NCBI RefSeq assembly: GCF_014200405.1
Contig: NZ_JACHBQ010000001.1
Coordinates: 2,418,001-2,482,000, forward strand
DNA: 64,000 nucleotides
Reading direction: 5' to 3'
Source: Cryobacterium roopkundense
GTDB taxonomy: Bacteria; Actinomycetota; Actinomycetes; Actinomycetales; Microbacteriaceae
Shown here: positions 54,539 through 63,264 of the stretch, piece by piece
How positions within the stretch are numbered: position 1 is the first letter of the stretch
Layout of the letters: every line of letters starts with the position of its first letter
Translations under genes and position numbers: made by a program
The notes under the pieces: generated by a model
Databases searched by the model: none
What the model was told of the DNA's origin: nothing
The model's input: only the letters and a program-made list of their open reading frames with translations

Positions 54539-56265
54539 TCCATCCCCTCCGCAACCTTGTGTCCGCCCGCCAACTCGACAAACCGATCTTCCAGGGTCTT
54601 CTCGCCCCTGACCTCGTCAATTGTGCCGGAGGCCAGAACCGCACCGTGAACGATAATCGCAACGCTGTCACACACGCGTTGGATCATGTCCATACCGTGG
54701 CTCGACAGCACGACTGTTCCCCCGGCTGCCACGTATTTCTGGAGAATTTCGGTCACGGTGACGGCCGAGACAGGATCAACAGATTCAAAGGGCTCATCGA
54801 GCACAAGCAACCGCGGCGAATGGATCATGGCGCACGCCAGCGCGATCTTCTTCGTCATCCCCGCCGAGTAATCGGCGACCAGCCGGTTCAGGGCATCGTC
54901 GAGACCGAACGCGCTCACCAGGTCTTGGGACCTCTTGCGCACGGTGTCGTTGTCGAGTCCACGAAGAATTCCGGAGTAGTAGAGCAGCTGCGCGCCGGTC
55001 AGCCGGTCGAAGAGGCGAAGTCGATCAGGAAGAACGCCGATGACGCGTTTGGCTTCGCGCGGCTTGCGCCAGACGTCGAGGCCATTGACTGCAACAGATC
55101 CACCGTCGGGACGCAACAGCCCGGTGATCATGGACAGCGTTGTGGTCTTCCCCGCTCCGTTCGGTCCGACGATGCCATAAAAAGAACCGGCGCGAACCTC
55201 AAGGTCGATCCCTGACACGGCAATGTTCTGGCCGAAGCGTTTGGAGAGCCCCACCGCGGAAAGCACAACGGGTGACGTCGAAACGGTGCGGGACGGTGCG
55301 GGCGAGGTCGACGTGCGGGCGCTGGTGGACCGCGGCTGACGTGCCGCACTGGGCCGGGTCGTGAGCTGTTCTGCAGTACCGACCGACGCCCACGTCTCCG
55401 CGACGGAAGACGTCGGCGCGGCGCTGGCCGGCATGGCAACCGCCGGCGCGGCAGCAATCGTCGGCACAACCGCCTCCAGCGATGCAGAGGTCTTTTCTGC
55501 AGTCGCCGACTGCTCAGAACTGACAGGTCCGCTCGGCGTCGCAGTCCGAACGGATGCCGGCACTGACTCTAAGGCGTCGATGGCGCTCTGCGGACCCACC
55601 CCGCTCACAGACGTCTCGGAGGTCTGCGTTCCCTCGGCCGACGGGGCCGCTGCGGAAATAACCTTCGACGCGCCAGCCAGCTGGACGGCGAGCTTCGTTG
55701 CCGCCGCGCGCGCAGTTGCGGTCTTGGTTGCAGCGGTCTTTGCCGCCGCCGCCTTGACGGCAGCGGCCCGGGTAGCTGCGGCCTTAGTCGCCGCGGCTGA
55801 CCGCGCGGCACTCGTGCCCGTCGTGCCGGTCTTCACTGCCGCCGGTTTCGCGGCCGCCGGTTTCGCTGTTCTGGACTGCGCGGGAGTGCGCGCGGGTGCG
55901 GAAGCCTTCTTGGCCTCGGAGGTCGCCGAGCCGGACACGTCTGCGGCGTCGGAGACAGCCGCCGCGCCCGTTGACGTGCGCGGTGCAGCAACCTTCTTGA
56001 CCCCTGCCGGTTTACGTTGGCTGGGCGCGGCGGCCGATCGTGTTGTCGCTGATTCAGGGGCCGCAGATCCAGCCGGCTTCGCCCTCGCCGCCGTCGTACG
56101 GGCTGCGGCCGGTTTGCGCACCGGGGACGTGCGCACGGTGGCCGGTTTCGCGGTCACACGGGCGGAATCCGCGATAAAGGGAGAAGAAACAGCCGGATCA
56201 ACTGCGCCAGTGCGCGCGTCTGACGGCTGCCCGTCGGGCTCTGAGTTCGGCGGCGCAGTGGTCAC
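54514..56265 (-). CDS. ABC ATPase with a long Ala/Lys/Pro-rich N-terminal extension
   Basis: 583 residues. The ATPase domain is the last about 250, starting near residue 333 (VLSAVGLSKRFGQNIAVSGI). Walker A is GPNGAGKTTTLSM, the signature YSAGMTKKIAL (a variant of LSGGQ) and Walker B LLVLDEPFESVD. The first about 315 residues are low-complexity, rich in Ala, Thr, Lys and Pro, with repeats like KAAATRAAAVKAAAAK that resemble histone H1-like tails. No start codon near the ATPase domain has a clear ribosome site, so the extension is probably translated. Confidence 0.88.
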   Translation of the reverse strand: MTTAPPNSEPDGQPSDARTGAVDPAVSSPFIADSARVTAKPATVRTSPVRKPAAARTTAARAKPAGSAAPESATTRSAAAPSQRKPAGVKKVAAPRTSTGAAAVSDAADVSGSATSEAKKASAPARTPAQSRTAKPAAAKPAAVKTGTTGTSAARSAAATKAAATRAAAVKAAAAKTAATKTATARAAATKLAVQLAGASKVISAAAPSAEGTQTSETSVSGVGPQSAIDALESVPASVRTATPSGPVSSEQSATAEKTSASLEAVVPTIAAAPAVAMPASAAPTSSVAETWASVGTAEQLTTRPSAARQPRSTSARTSTSPAPSRTVSTSPVVLSAVGLSKRFGQNIAVSGIDLEVRAGSFYGIVGPNGAGKTTTLSMITGLLRPDGGSVAVNGLDVWRKPREAKRVIGVLPDRLRLFDRLTGAQLLYYSGILRGLDNDTVRKRSQDLVSAFGLDDALNRLVADYSAGMTKKIALACAMIHSPRLLVLDEPFESVDPVSAVTVTEILQKYVAAGGTVVLSSHGMDMIQRVCDSVAIIVHGAVLASGTIDEVRGEKTLEDRFVELAGGHKVAEGMEWLHSFSD

Positions 56266-56432
56266 CCCGCTAACCTACCAAGGTCAATCTGACAGAGCGG
56301 TGTCAGCACGCAATTGTCCGAAATAAGACGGAGAAAAAGGTCGCCGGAATGTCACAAATCGGCCGCAGGTTGGCGCACTATTCCCCATTCTGAGGCTAAA
56401 CAGTTATGGTGAGACTGGCATAACGGTGTGTC

Positions 56433-56461
56433 TTGACAGAAACTTGTGGGTGAACCCTAAG
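56433..56461 (+). promoter_or_regulatory. Candidate promoter of the surface-polymer genes
   Basis: TTGACA at 56433-56438 followed 17-18 bases later by CTAAGC, a weak -10. The GTG start of the nucleotidyltransferase is at 56522, with a 60-base leader. Confidence 0.35.
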
Positions 56462-56521
56462 CAAACTCTCTACGAAAAGAGCTACTTGGACGACGCCCAA
56501 TCCACTCTTGAGGAGATAATC

Positions 56522-57214
56522 GTGACTACCCAGATAGTTATTCTCGCGGCCGGAATGGGCAGCCGACTCGGTCGCTCGCTTCCGAAGCCGCTGACCGAAC
56601 TCAGCGACGGTCGCACGATCATGCAGCAGCAGTTCGACAACATCGATCACGCCTTCGGCAAAGCCGCCCAGGTCACCATCGTCGTCGGCTACAAGCTAGA
56701 GCACATCATCGAGGCATTCCCGCAGGCTTCCTTCGTATACAACGAGGAGTACGACCAGACGAACACGTCGAAGAGCCTGCTCCGTGCCCTGCAGGCATCG
56801 GCGACCGGTGGCGTGTTGTGGATGAACGGCGACGTCGTTTTCGATCCCGCGATTCTCGACCGTGCCGCCGCCATGATGGCCCGCGACCAGTCGTTCGTGA
56901 CAGTAAACACCGACAAGGTCTCCGACGAAGAGGTCAAGTACACGACAAGCGCCGAGGGCTACATCAAGGAACTCTCCAAGACCGTGAAGAACGGGCTTGG
57001 CGAGGCCGTTGGCATCAACTACGTTTCCAGCGCCGACAAGGCAGTTCTCATGCGCCAACTGACGAAGGTCGGCGACCAGGACTACTTCGAGCGTGGCATC
57101 GAGCTCGCGATCGAGCAGAACAGCATGCTCGTAGAGCCGGTCAACATCTCCGACTTTTACGCCGTCGAGGTGGACTTCGCCGAAGACCTCGAGCGTGCCA
57201 ACCTGTTCGTTTAG
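56522..57214 (+). CDS. Sugar-phosphate/phosphocholine-type nucleotidyltransferase
   Basis: 230 residues from GTG 56522 (GAGGAG six bases upstream). Signature VILAAGMGSRLG, then LPKPLTEL, and the metal-binding Asp in LWMNGDVVFD. The size and NTSKSLLRAL segment resemble LicC-like and glycerol- or choline-phosphate cytidylyltransferases. It probably activates a building block for the polymer made by the genes that follow. Confidence 0.82.
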   Translation: MTTQIVILAAGMGSRLGRSLPKPLTELSDGRTIMQQQFDNIDHAFGKAAQVTIVVGYKLEHIIEAFPQASFVYNEEYDQTNTSKSLLRALQASATGGVLWMNGDVVFDPAILDRAAAMMARDQSFVTVNTDKVSDEEVKYTTSAEGYIKELSKTVKNGLGEAVGINYVSSADKAVLMRQLTKVGDQDYFERGIELAIEQNSMLVEPVNISDFYAVEVDFAEDLERANLFV

Positions 57215-57283
57215 GCACGGTTTGACTCGTGAGCTGATGCGCCGTGAACCGGCGGTCGCATTCGCTCACCTACGATAGATCGC

Positions 57284-58084
57284 GTGAGTAGTTTCGCCCG
57301 AGTGCGTCCGCAACAGCGCACCCCGTTTGCGCGTTATTGGCATTCCCTGTGGCTGTTGACCCGGCGTGACCTGCGCGTTCGATATTCAACGTCCGTTCTT
57401 GGATACTTCTGGTCCATCCTGGACCCGCTGGTAATGGCCGGAATTTACTGGTTCGTCTTCACCCAGGTGTTTCAGCGAGACGTCGGCGCAACGCCCTATA
57501 TCGTCTTCCTGCTCTCCGCCCTCCTGCCGTGGATGTGGTTCAACGGAGCCATCTCAGACTGCACACGCGCCTTTCTGCGCGAGGCCAAGCTCATCCGCTC
57601 GACACGGATACCCCGCACGATCTGGGTCAATCGCCTCGTGTTGTCCAAGGGCATCGAGTTCCTCGCGTCGATACCCGTCCTGGTGCTGTTCGCGATCGTC
57701 TACGGCGCGGAACTCAATGCCGACGCGCTGTTCTTTCCCCTGGCCATCCTGCTGCAGGCCTCACTCACGGCGGGTGTCGGGCTGCTGATTGCTCCGCTCG
57801 TGGTGTTCTTCCGTGATCTGGAACGGGCCGTCAAGCTCATCCTGCGGTTTCTCTTCTACGCGTCGCCGATCATCTACAGCACCGCGGACCTGCCGGCCAA
57901 CCTGCATTTCTGGGCGGCCTTCAATCCCCTCAGCGGAATCTTCAGCCTGTACCGGTCCGCGTTCTTCCCCGAGCAGCTGGACTGGTTCGCGGTGTCGATG
58001 AGCGCGATCCTGTCCCTGGCCTTCCTCGCCGTTGGGCTGTTCGTCTTCTCGCGCACCGAGCGCGCCGTGCTGAAGGAGATCTAG
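57284..58084 (+). CDS. ABC-2 permease for polysaccharide/teichoic acid export
   Basis: 266 residues, six hydrophobic segments, from a GTG start. The pattern LTRRDLRVRYSTSVLGYFWS and DPLVMAGIYWFVFTQVF is that of TagG/Wzm. FLSALLPWMWFNGAI and NPLSGIFSLYRSAFF are also conserved. Pairs with the downstream ATPase, whose start overlaps its stop by one base. Confidence 0.9.
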   Translation: MSSFARVRPQQRTPFARYWHSLWLLTRRDLRVRYSTSVLGYFWSILDPLVMAGIYWFVFTQVFQRDVGATPYIVFLLSALLPWMWFNGAISDCTRAFLREAKLIRSTRIPRTIWVNRLVLSKGIEFLASIPVLVLFAIVYGAELNADALFFPLAILLQASLTAGVGLLIAPLVVFFRDLERAVKLILRFLFYASPIIYSTADLPANLHFWAAFNPLSGIFSLYRSAFFPEQLDWFAVSMSAILSLAFLAVGLFVFSRTERAVLKEI

Positions 58085-58857
58085 TGCCCTCGACAGCCAA
58101 CACGGCGCCCGCAGCCGCGCCGGTCATCTCGCTGACGGATGTGGGCATCCGCTTCCGCCGTAACCGCCGGGGACGCCGAAACTTCAAGGATCTCTTCGCC
58201 GCGCGCAGTCGTCGGAGCCGCCCCGGGGAATTCTGGGCCCTGCAGCACGTGTCGTTCACCGTGCATCGTGGCGAGGCAATCGGCGTCGTCGGACGCAACG
58301 GCCAGGGCAAGTCCACACTCCTGAAACTCGTGACGGGTGTCGTACTTCCCGATGAGGGCGTCGTGCACGTCACCGAAGGAGTGGCTCCACTCATCGAGAT
58401 CACCGGTGGTTTCGTCGACGATCTCAGCGTGCGCGACAACGTGTACCTCACCGCGGGGCTGCACGGCATGACCCGCAAGCAGGTCGATGCCCGCTTCAAC
58501 GAGATCATCGAATTCGCCGAGATCGCAGATTTCATCGACACGCCCTACAAACATCTCTCCAGCGGGATGAAGGTGCGTATCGCCTTCGCCGTCATCTCAC
58601 GACTCGAGGAACCCATCATTCTGGTCGATGAGGTGCTCGCCGTGGGCGACAAGGCGTTTCGAGAAAAATGCTATCGGCGCATCGAGGAACTGCTGGCCGG
58701 GGGGCGCACACTCTTCATCGTCTCCCACAACGAGCGCGACCTGCGACGCTTCTGCACCCGTGCGCTCTACCTCGACAAGGGCACGCTTGTGCTCGACGGG
58801 CCCATTCAGGACGTGCTGGTGCGCTACAACGCCGAGTACGGGATCAAGCCTGCCTGA
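58084..58857 (+). CDS. ABC ATPase for polysaccharide/teichoic acid export
   Basis: 257 residues. Walker A is GRNGQGKSTLLK, the signature LSSGMKVRIAFA and Walker B PIILVDEVLAVGD. Of the TagH/Wzt type without a C-terminal carbohydrate-binding domain. Starts at GTG 58084, sharing a base with the permease stop TAG. Confidence 0.9.
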   Translation: MPSTANTAPAAAPVISLTDVGIRFRRNRRGRRNFKDLFAARSRRSRPGEFWALQHVSFTVHRGEAIGVVGRNGQGKSTLLKLVTGVVLPDEGVVHVTEGVAPLIEITGGFVDDLSVRDNVYLTAGLHGMTRKQVDARFNEIIEFAEIADFIDTPYKHLSSGMKVRIAFAVISRLEEPIILVDEVLAVGDKAFREKCYRRIEELLAGGRTLFIVSHNERDLRRFCTRALYLDKGTLVLDGPIQDVLVRYNAEYGIKPA

Positions 58858-59120
58858 GGCACTCCGACCGAGCGGCCGGGCGGCAGCCGCCCCGCGCCAA
58901 AACCCTCGAGCAGTTCGCTGAGGTCAAGCTGGAGCACCGTCGCGAGGCGAATCAGGGTATGGAATGTCGGGTTACCGTGGCCGCGATCGATTCGCGCATA
59001 GTTGGAAACATTCAGCCCCGCCGCCAGGGCCACCGCCTCCTGATTGAGGGACAGGGCGAGGCGTCGCTCGCGAAGTCGAAGGCCCAAGAGTCGGCTGGCT
59101 TCGGAAGTGACATCAGGCAT
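58824..59120 (-). CDS. XRE-family HTH regulator
   Basis: 98 residues. LRLRERRLALSLNQEAVALA and AGLNVSNYARIDRGHGNPT form a Cro/C1-type HTH. The 3' end overlaps the ATPase gene by 34 bp in convergent orientation. Target unknown. Confidence 0.8.
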   Translation of the reverse strand: MPDVTSEASRLLGLRLRERRLALSLNQEAVALAAGLNVSNYARIDRGHGNPTFHTLIRLATVLQLDLSELLEGFGAGRLPPGRSVGVPQAGLIPYSAL

Positions 59121-59206
59121 ACGTACTGTTTAGTCGACCCGCCCTGCCTTTACCAGACCCCGCGTGGGGCACGTAAGCTCGAATATGACACTGAAGGAGA
59201 TCTGCC

Positions 59207-60121
59207 GTGGCCAGGACCCCCGCACCACTCGCATCCTCAACTGGAGGGAGTCCGCAGGGCGGGCAACTTCCCGCCGGCTTCGTGCGCGGTTTTGATCGTC
59301 TGCTGGCGATTCACCGGCCCGTGGTACTTGCGCACATCCGCGCGATCCGTCGGCACAACCCTCGCGCAACCCCGGACGAGATCGTGCGTGTGCTCGAGCG
59401 TCGCTATCTCACGGCCGTCACGACTGGCGGGGCTTTCGTGGGTGCCACCGCCGTTATCCCGGGGGTTGGCACCGGCATCACCCTCGCCCTCTCCGGCGTG
59501 GAAACGGCCGGGTTTCTGGAAGCCACCGCCCTATTCGCCCAGTCAGTGAGCGAAGTGCACGGGCTCACCATCGATGACCCGGAGCGAGCCAGAGCACTGG
59601 TGATGACCATGATGCTTGGCACTGAAGGATCCGACCTCGTGCGCCAGCTCGCGGGTCAATTCACGGGCGGGGGTACTGCCCGCACCGCATACTGGGGTGA
59701 ACTCATCACGACAAGCCTTCCGCGCACTATTCTCGGACCGCTCACCGACAAGCTCAAGGCGGTCTTCATCCGACAATTCGCCGCAAAGGGGGGCGTGAGC
59801 CTGCTCGGCAAGGCACTGCCCTTCGGGGTCGGAGCTGTCATCGGCGGAACGGGCAACCACCTGCTCGGTAAACGAGTCGTGCACTCGTCACGACTCGCGT
59901 TCGGGCCCGCTCCCCTGATTCTGGGCCCGGAACTCGAACCCACCATTCGTCTGGCCGTGGTGCGGCCCAGGCTCGCGGGCTCGGCCTCGGAGCGCGCCTC
60001 ACGTTCCCTGGCCAGAATCAGTTCCGGCACCCGAGCGATGCTCCCCCGTGGGCGGCGCGGCACACAGTCAGTCTCTGACGACGATCCCGCAGAATCCGAA
60101 CCTGGCCGGAGTTTAGACTAG
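59207..60121 (+). CDS. Conserved actinobacterial protein of unknown function
   Basis: 304 residues from GTG 59207 with GAAGGAGA upstream. The middle has hydrophobic, glycine-rich stretches (GGAFVGATAVIPGVGTGITL, then GVSLLGKALPFGVGAVIGG) that may insert into the membrane. The C-terminal 60 residues are charged and low-complexity. Not matched to a known function. Its stop codon lies in a tandem repeat. Confidence 0.65.
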   Translation: MARTPAPLASSTGGSPQGGQLPAGFVRGFDRLLAIHRPVVLAHIRAIRRHNPRATPDEIVRVLERRYLTAVTTGGAFVGATAVIPGVGTGITLALSGVETAGFLEATALFAQSVSEVHGLTIDDPERARALVMTMMLGTEGSDLVRQLAGQFTGGGTARTAYWGELITTSLPRTILGPLTDKLKAVFIRQFAAKGGVSLLGKALPFGVGAVIGGTGNHLLGKRVVHSSRLAFGPAPLILGPELEPTIRLAVVRPRLAGSASERASRSLARISSGTRAMLPRGRRGTQSVSDDDPAESEPGRSLD

Positions 60122-60192
60122 GACCGGAGTTCAGACTAGGCCGGAGTTCAGACTCAGCCGGAGTTCAGACTCAGCCGGAGTTCAGACTCAGC
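60106..60192. repeat. Tandem 17-bp repeats around the gene end
   Basis: About five copies of CCGGAGTTCAGACTCAG or close variants, starting at 60106, 60124, 60141, 60158 and 60175. The first copy contains the stop codon of the gene upstream (as AGTTTAGACTAG). Confidence 0.85.
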
Positions 60193-60203
60193 CACAGATC
60201 GGA

Positions 60204-61532
60204 CTAGTCGTCTGTCGCGCGCCGCTCAGACTCATGCGAGGCCCGCTCAGCCAGATCCCGGTCCGCCAGGTCCCGGGTGGCGTCGGACTGGTCATAGACG
60301 TCGTCGCCGGCGTGTATGGCGGCATGGCGCTTCCATTCGTGCATGAGGCCGTCCACCACCGAGTGAAACCGTGCCGTGGACGAGCCCGGCGTCGTGTCTC
60401 CGAAGTAATGGTGGACCCACGCGTCGAGTCGAGCGGACGCCGTTCGGTTGTTCGCCAGGGCGCGTAGCACCCGCGGAATCTCCGAAGCGTCGGAAGCTTC
60501 GAGCCATTCGCAGTCCGACAGATACCCGCTCGTGTCGATGAGCGCCGCCGGGTTGACGGGACGGGTGATCATGAGCGGTTTTCCCGCCGCGAGCCGGTCG
60601 TAGACCATGGCCGAAATGTCAACGATGGCCACGTCGGCCGCCGACAGCTGCCAGCCGAGATCGGGACCGGTATCGAAAATGTGGTGTGCGGCAGGGTCTC
60701 GAGCGTTCGCCGCGGACAGCGCCGCAATGATGCGCTTGTTCGCCACGGCGTATTCATGGTCGACGACTCCGCTTCTCGGGTGCGGTCGATAGATGACCCG
60801 GTGCTCCCCGGTGCCCAGCAGCGCGGTGACGAGGGCGACGCCGTGCGTCGCCACCGATCCATACGCCGCGGCCGGACGGTCGCCCTCCCATGTGGGAGCG
60901 TAGAGCACGACCTGTCGCTCGTCGGGTGTGTACGGGAGCGGCCCGGAGAAGTGGTCAGCCTGCGGGCGCCCGATGGAAATGGCTCGCTTGTCGAAGTCGT
61001 AGTCCCACAGCACGCGGTTCAAACGAGCGAGGGCCGCTTCGCCGGCTACGAGGGAGTAGTCGTAGGCCTTGAACTGGTTCGTCACCATATACATCTTGTC
61101 GCTCTCACCATGATTGATGAAGACGTGCCACATGCGCCCGTAACGCATCATCTGGAAGTTACGCGGGTTCTGATTGATATAGAACACGATGCGAATGTTT
61201 TGCTCCGCAATGACGTGTTCCAGGTCTGACACCCGTCTCACGTAGGTCACCGGCAGGGGCGATTCCTGCATGAGCCTCAGAGTTCCGCCGCCGGTACGGC
61301 TCAACACCAGAACCGGCCAGGTCTCCGCGAGCTTCACGAGTGGTTTGTACCACTGGCGCAACTGGTACATGTTCACGGGCCCGTCGGCGAAGTACACCGC
61401 GATTGTGAAGTGATTCTTCGGAAGCGTATCCAGTGCGGCCAGCCGGCCCGTGAGCAACTTCTGCGCTTTGCGTGACGCCGAGACGTCCCTGACCAACTTG
61501 AATGCGCGCCTGACGTCCTTCTGAATACCCAC
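60204..61532 (-). CDS. CDP-glycerol glycerophosphotransferase-family enzyme
   Basis: 442 residues. The C-terminal domain has INHGESDK, LYAPTWEG, IYRPHPRSG and DVAIVDISAMVYDRL, the conserved motifs of TagB/TagF. Such enzymes transfer glycerol or ribitol phosphate from CDP-linked donors into teichoic-acid-like chains. GTG start. The last 40 residues are highly charged (DLADRDLAERASHES). Confidence 0.88.
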   Translation of the reverse strand: MGIQKDVRRAFKLVRDVSASRKAQKLLTGRLAALDTLPKNHFTIAVYFADGPVNMYQLRQWYKPLVKLAETWPVLVLSRTGGGTLRLMQESPLPVTYVRRVSDLEHVIAEQNIRIVFYINQNPRNFQMMRYGRMWHVFINHGESDKMYMVTNQFKAYDYSLVAGEAALARLNRVLWDYDFDKRAISIGRPQADHFSGPLPYTPDERQVVLYAPTWEGDRPAAAYGSVATHGVALVTALLGTGEHRVIYRPHPRSGVVDHEYAVANKRIIAALSAANARDPAAHHIFDTGPDLGWQLSAADVAIVDISAMVYDRLAAGKPLMITRPVNPAALIDTSGYLSDCEWLEASDASEIPRVLRALANNRTASARLDAWVHHYFGDTTPGSSTARFHSVVDGLMHEWKRHAAIHAGDDVYDQSDATRDLADRDLAERASHESERRATDD

Positions 61533-61557
61533 GTCTTAAGCCTACCCTTTGGGCGTC

Positions 61558-62463
61558 TCAGACAAGTGGCGGGCGCCCGGCCACCGACATCCGCCACACG
61601 GTTCGTGCCGACAGCACTCGACGCTCCCCCGGGTCGCTGCGCCACCCCTCGCGCCAGCCGCCGAACCACGCCCGGAGCGCGGCACGGTCCCGCGACCACC
61701 GCACGATCTGAATGAGGGTCCAGGATCCCACGTACACCGGCACGAGCACGGCGGGCAGGTTACGGCGCGCCAGCCAGACCCTGTTCCGGGCGTTGAGACG
61801 GTAGTACTCAGAATGCCTGGTGGGGTGCATGAAGGGGTGATTGGCCTCCAAATCCCCCGCATACCAGGCCCTCAGGCCCTGGTCCCAGACCCGCCAGGCG
61901 AGCTCGATACCCTCGTGGGCGTAGAAGAACGGTTCGGCCCAGCCTCCGGTGGCATCGAAAACGGCTCGCGGCAGCAACACAGCCCCTTCCCACACCGAGA
62001 ACACGGCGCCGGACTCGGTCGCCTCACCCTTGCGAATGCGGGGTATCCAGCGCCGCGGCGACGCCAGGCCCGTCGGATCCACCACACGGGGTTGAAGCAG
62101 CCCAATCGACGGATCCGCGCGCAACTTGTCGATGGCCTCGCGCAGGAAGAACGGATCGGGGATGCTCGCGTCATCGTCGAGAAAGAACAGGAACTCGCCG
62201 CTCACCTGAGAGACGCCACGGTTTCGGCCGGCGGGGATACCGAGATTGGTGGGCAGCCCGAGAGTCCTCACGTGGCTCGGCAGGTCGATGGGTTGCCAAC
62301 CGTTTCCCACACAGACCACGTCGAGGTGCACGCCCTCCTGAGCCAGCAGGCTGCGGATACCACGCGCAAGGTCGTGCGGCCGCGTGCCCTGCGTGAGCAC
62401 GACGACGCCGACCGTGGGGATGGACGAACCGACGCGGCCGACGCTCGACTCAGGAACGGACAC
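61558..62463 (-). CDS. Family 2 glycosyltransferase
   Basis: 301 residues. Starts PTVGVVVLTQGTRPHDLARG. The nucleotide-sugar site has GIPAGRNRGVSQVSGEF and FFLDDDASIPD (the DxD-like metal site). One hydrophobic patch near the C-terminus may attach it to the membrane. Overlaps the next gene by 14 bp. Confidence 0.88.
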   Translation of the reverse strand: MSVPESSVGRVGSSIPTVGVVVLTQGTRPHDLARGIRSLLAQEGVHLDVVCVGNGWQPIDLPSHVRTLGLPTNLGIPAGRNRGVSQVSGEFLFFLDDDASIPDPFFLREAIDKLRADPSIGLLQPRVVDPTGLASPRRWIPRIRKGEATESGAVFSVWEGAVLLPRAVFDATGGWAEPFFYAHEGIELAWRVWDQGLRAWYAGDLEANHPFMHPTRHSEYYRLNARNRVWLARRNLPAVLVPVYVGSWTLIQIVRWSRDRAALRAWFGGWREGWRSDPGERRVLSARTVWRMSVAGRPPLV

Positions 62464-63262
62464 GCTTCGAACCCATGATGGCTACGAAATGCCCAATCAA
62501 CGACAGGAAGGCCAAGGGAACCAAAACGACGAGCAGCACGCGGTCGACCAGCGGCTCACCGAATATCAAACCGAACAGGGCAGCAGCGAAGATTACCATG
62601 GTGAGCTCAACCGAGTGATACAGGCGGTGGAAGGGCAGGAACCGGGCAAGGCGGCGTACGCGCTTCAGCAGGCTCGAGGTGGGCGTCTTTTCGCCCTGTG
62701 TGTCGGCCAGTTTGGTCAGGCCGGCATTGGCCCGCGCCACATGTACCATGTCGTTCAGAGCTTTATTGAGCACGATAATCAGGGCCAGGAGCAGGGCGAG
62801 GCTGGTCCAGAGGAAGTCGGCCGGAGCGTCAATGGGATACGCTGCGGCGCGAAATCCCAGAGCGATCGGAATGAGCGATTCCGTGGAGTAATGGCCCACC
62901 TTGTCGAGGAAAACCCCCGCGGGGGACGATGTGCGGCGCCACCGGGCCACCTCACCGTCGCAGCAATCGATCAGCATCTGCAGCTGTCCGAGAATCAGGG
63001 CAAGCAGCGCGCCCCAGATCCCCGGAATAAGCAGCGCAGCCGCGGTCGACCACCCAACGAGGATCATCAGACCGGTCACCCCGTTGGCGGAGATGCGGGT
63101 CTTCAGGAGCATCCAGGTGACGTACGGCGAGAGATCACGTAGGTACAGGCTGGCGGTCCAGTGTTCCGCATTGGCCCGCAGGCGCACCTCTGGCGGCTGC
63201 GCCACCCGGCGCAACTCGGCGATCGACGCAGGCCGCGCGGATCCGGGTGAAGCTTGCGTCAT
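62450..63262 (-). CDS. CDP-alcohol phosphatidyltransferase-family enzyme
   Basis: 270 residues with about six hydrophobic segments. The CDP-alcohol motif is LIDCCDGEVARWR followed by GVFLDKVGHY. The usual D-x2-DG-x2-AR-x8-G-x3-D-x3-D has His where the last Asp (the general base) is expected. It probably transfers a phospho-alcohol onto a polymer or lipid, but the His could mean altered chemistry. ATG at 63262. Confidence 0.83.
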   Translation of the reverse strand: MTQASPGSARPASIAELRRVAQPPEVRLRANAEHWTASLYLRDLSPYVTWMLLKTRISANGVTGLMILVGWSTAAALLIPGIWGALLALILGQLQMLIDCCDGEVARWRRTSSPAGVFLDKVGHYSTESLIPIALGFRAAAYPIDAPADFLWTSLALLLALIIVLNKALNDMVHVARANAGLTKLADTQGEKTPTSSLLKRVRRLARFLPFHRLYHSVELTMVIFAAALFGLIFGEPLVDRVLLVVLVPLAFLSLIGHFVAIMGSKRVRS

Positions 63263-63264
63263 GG

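Noticed and set aside
60106..60192. CRISPR array
   Set aside because: Units are directly tandem without spacers and no cas genes are near.
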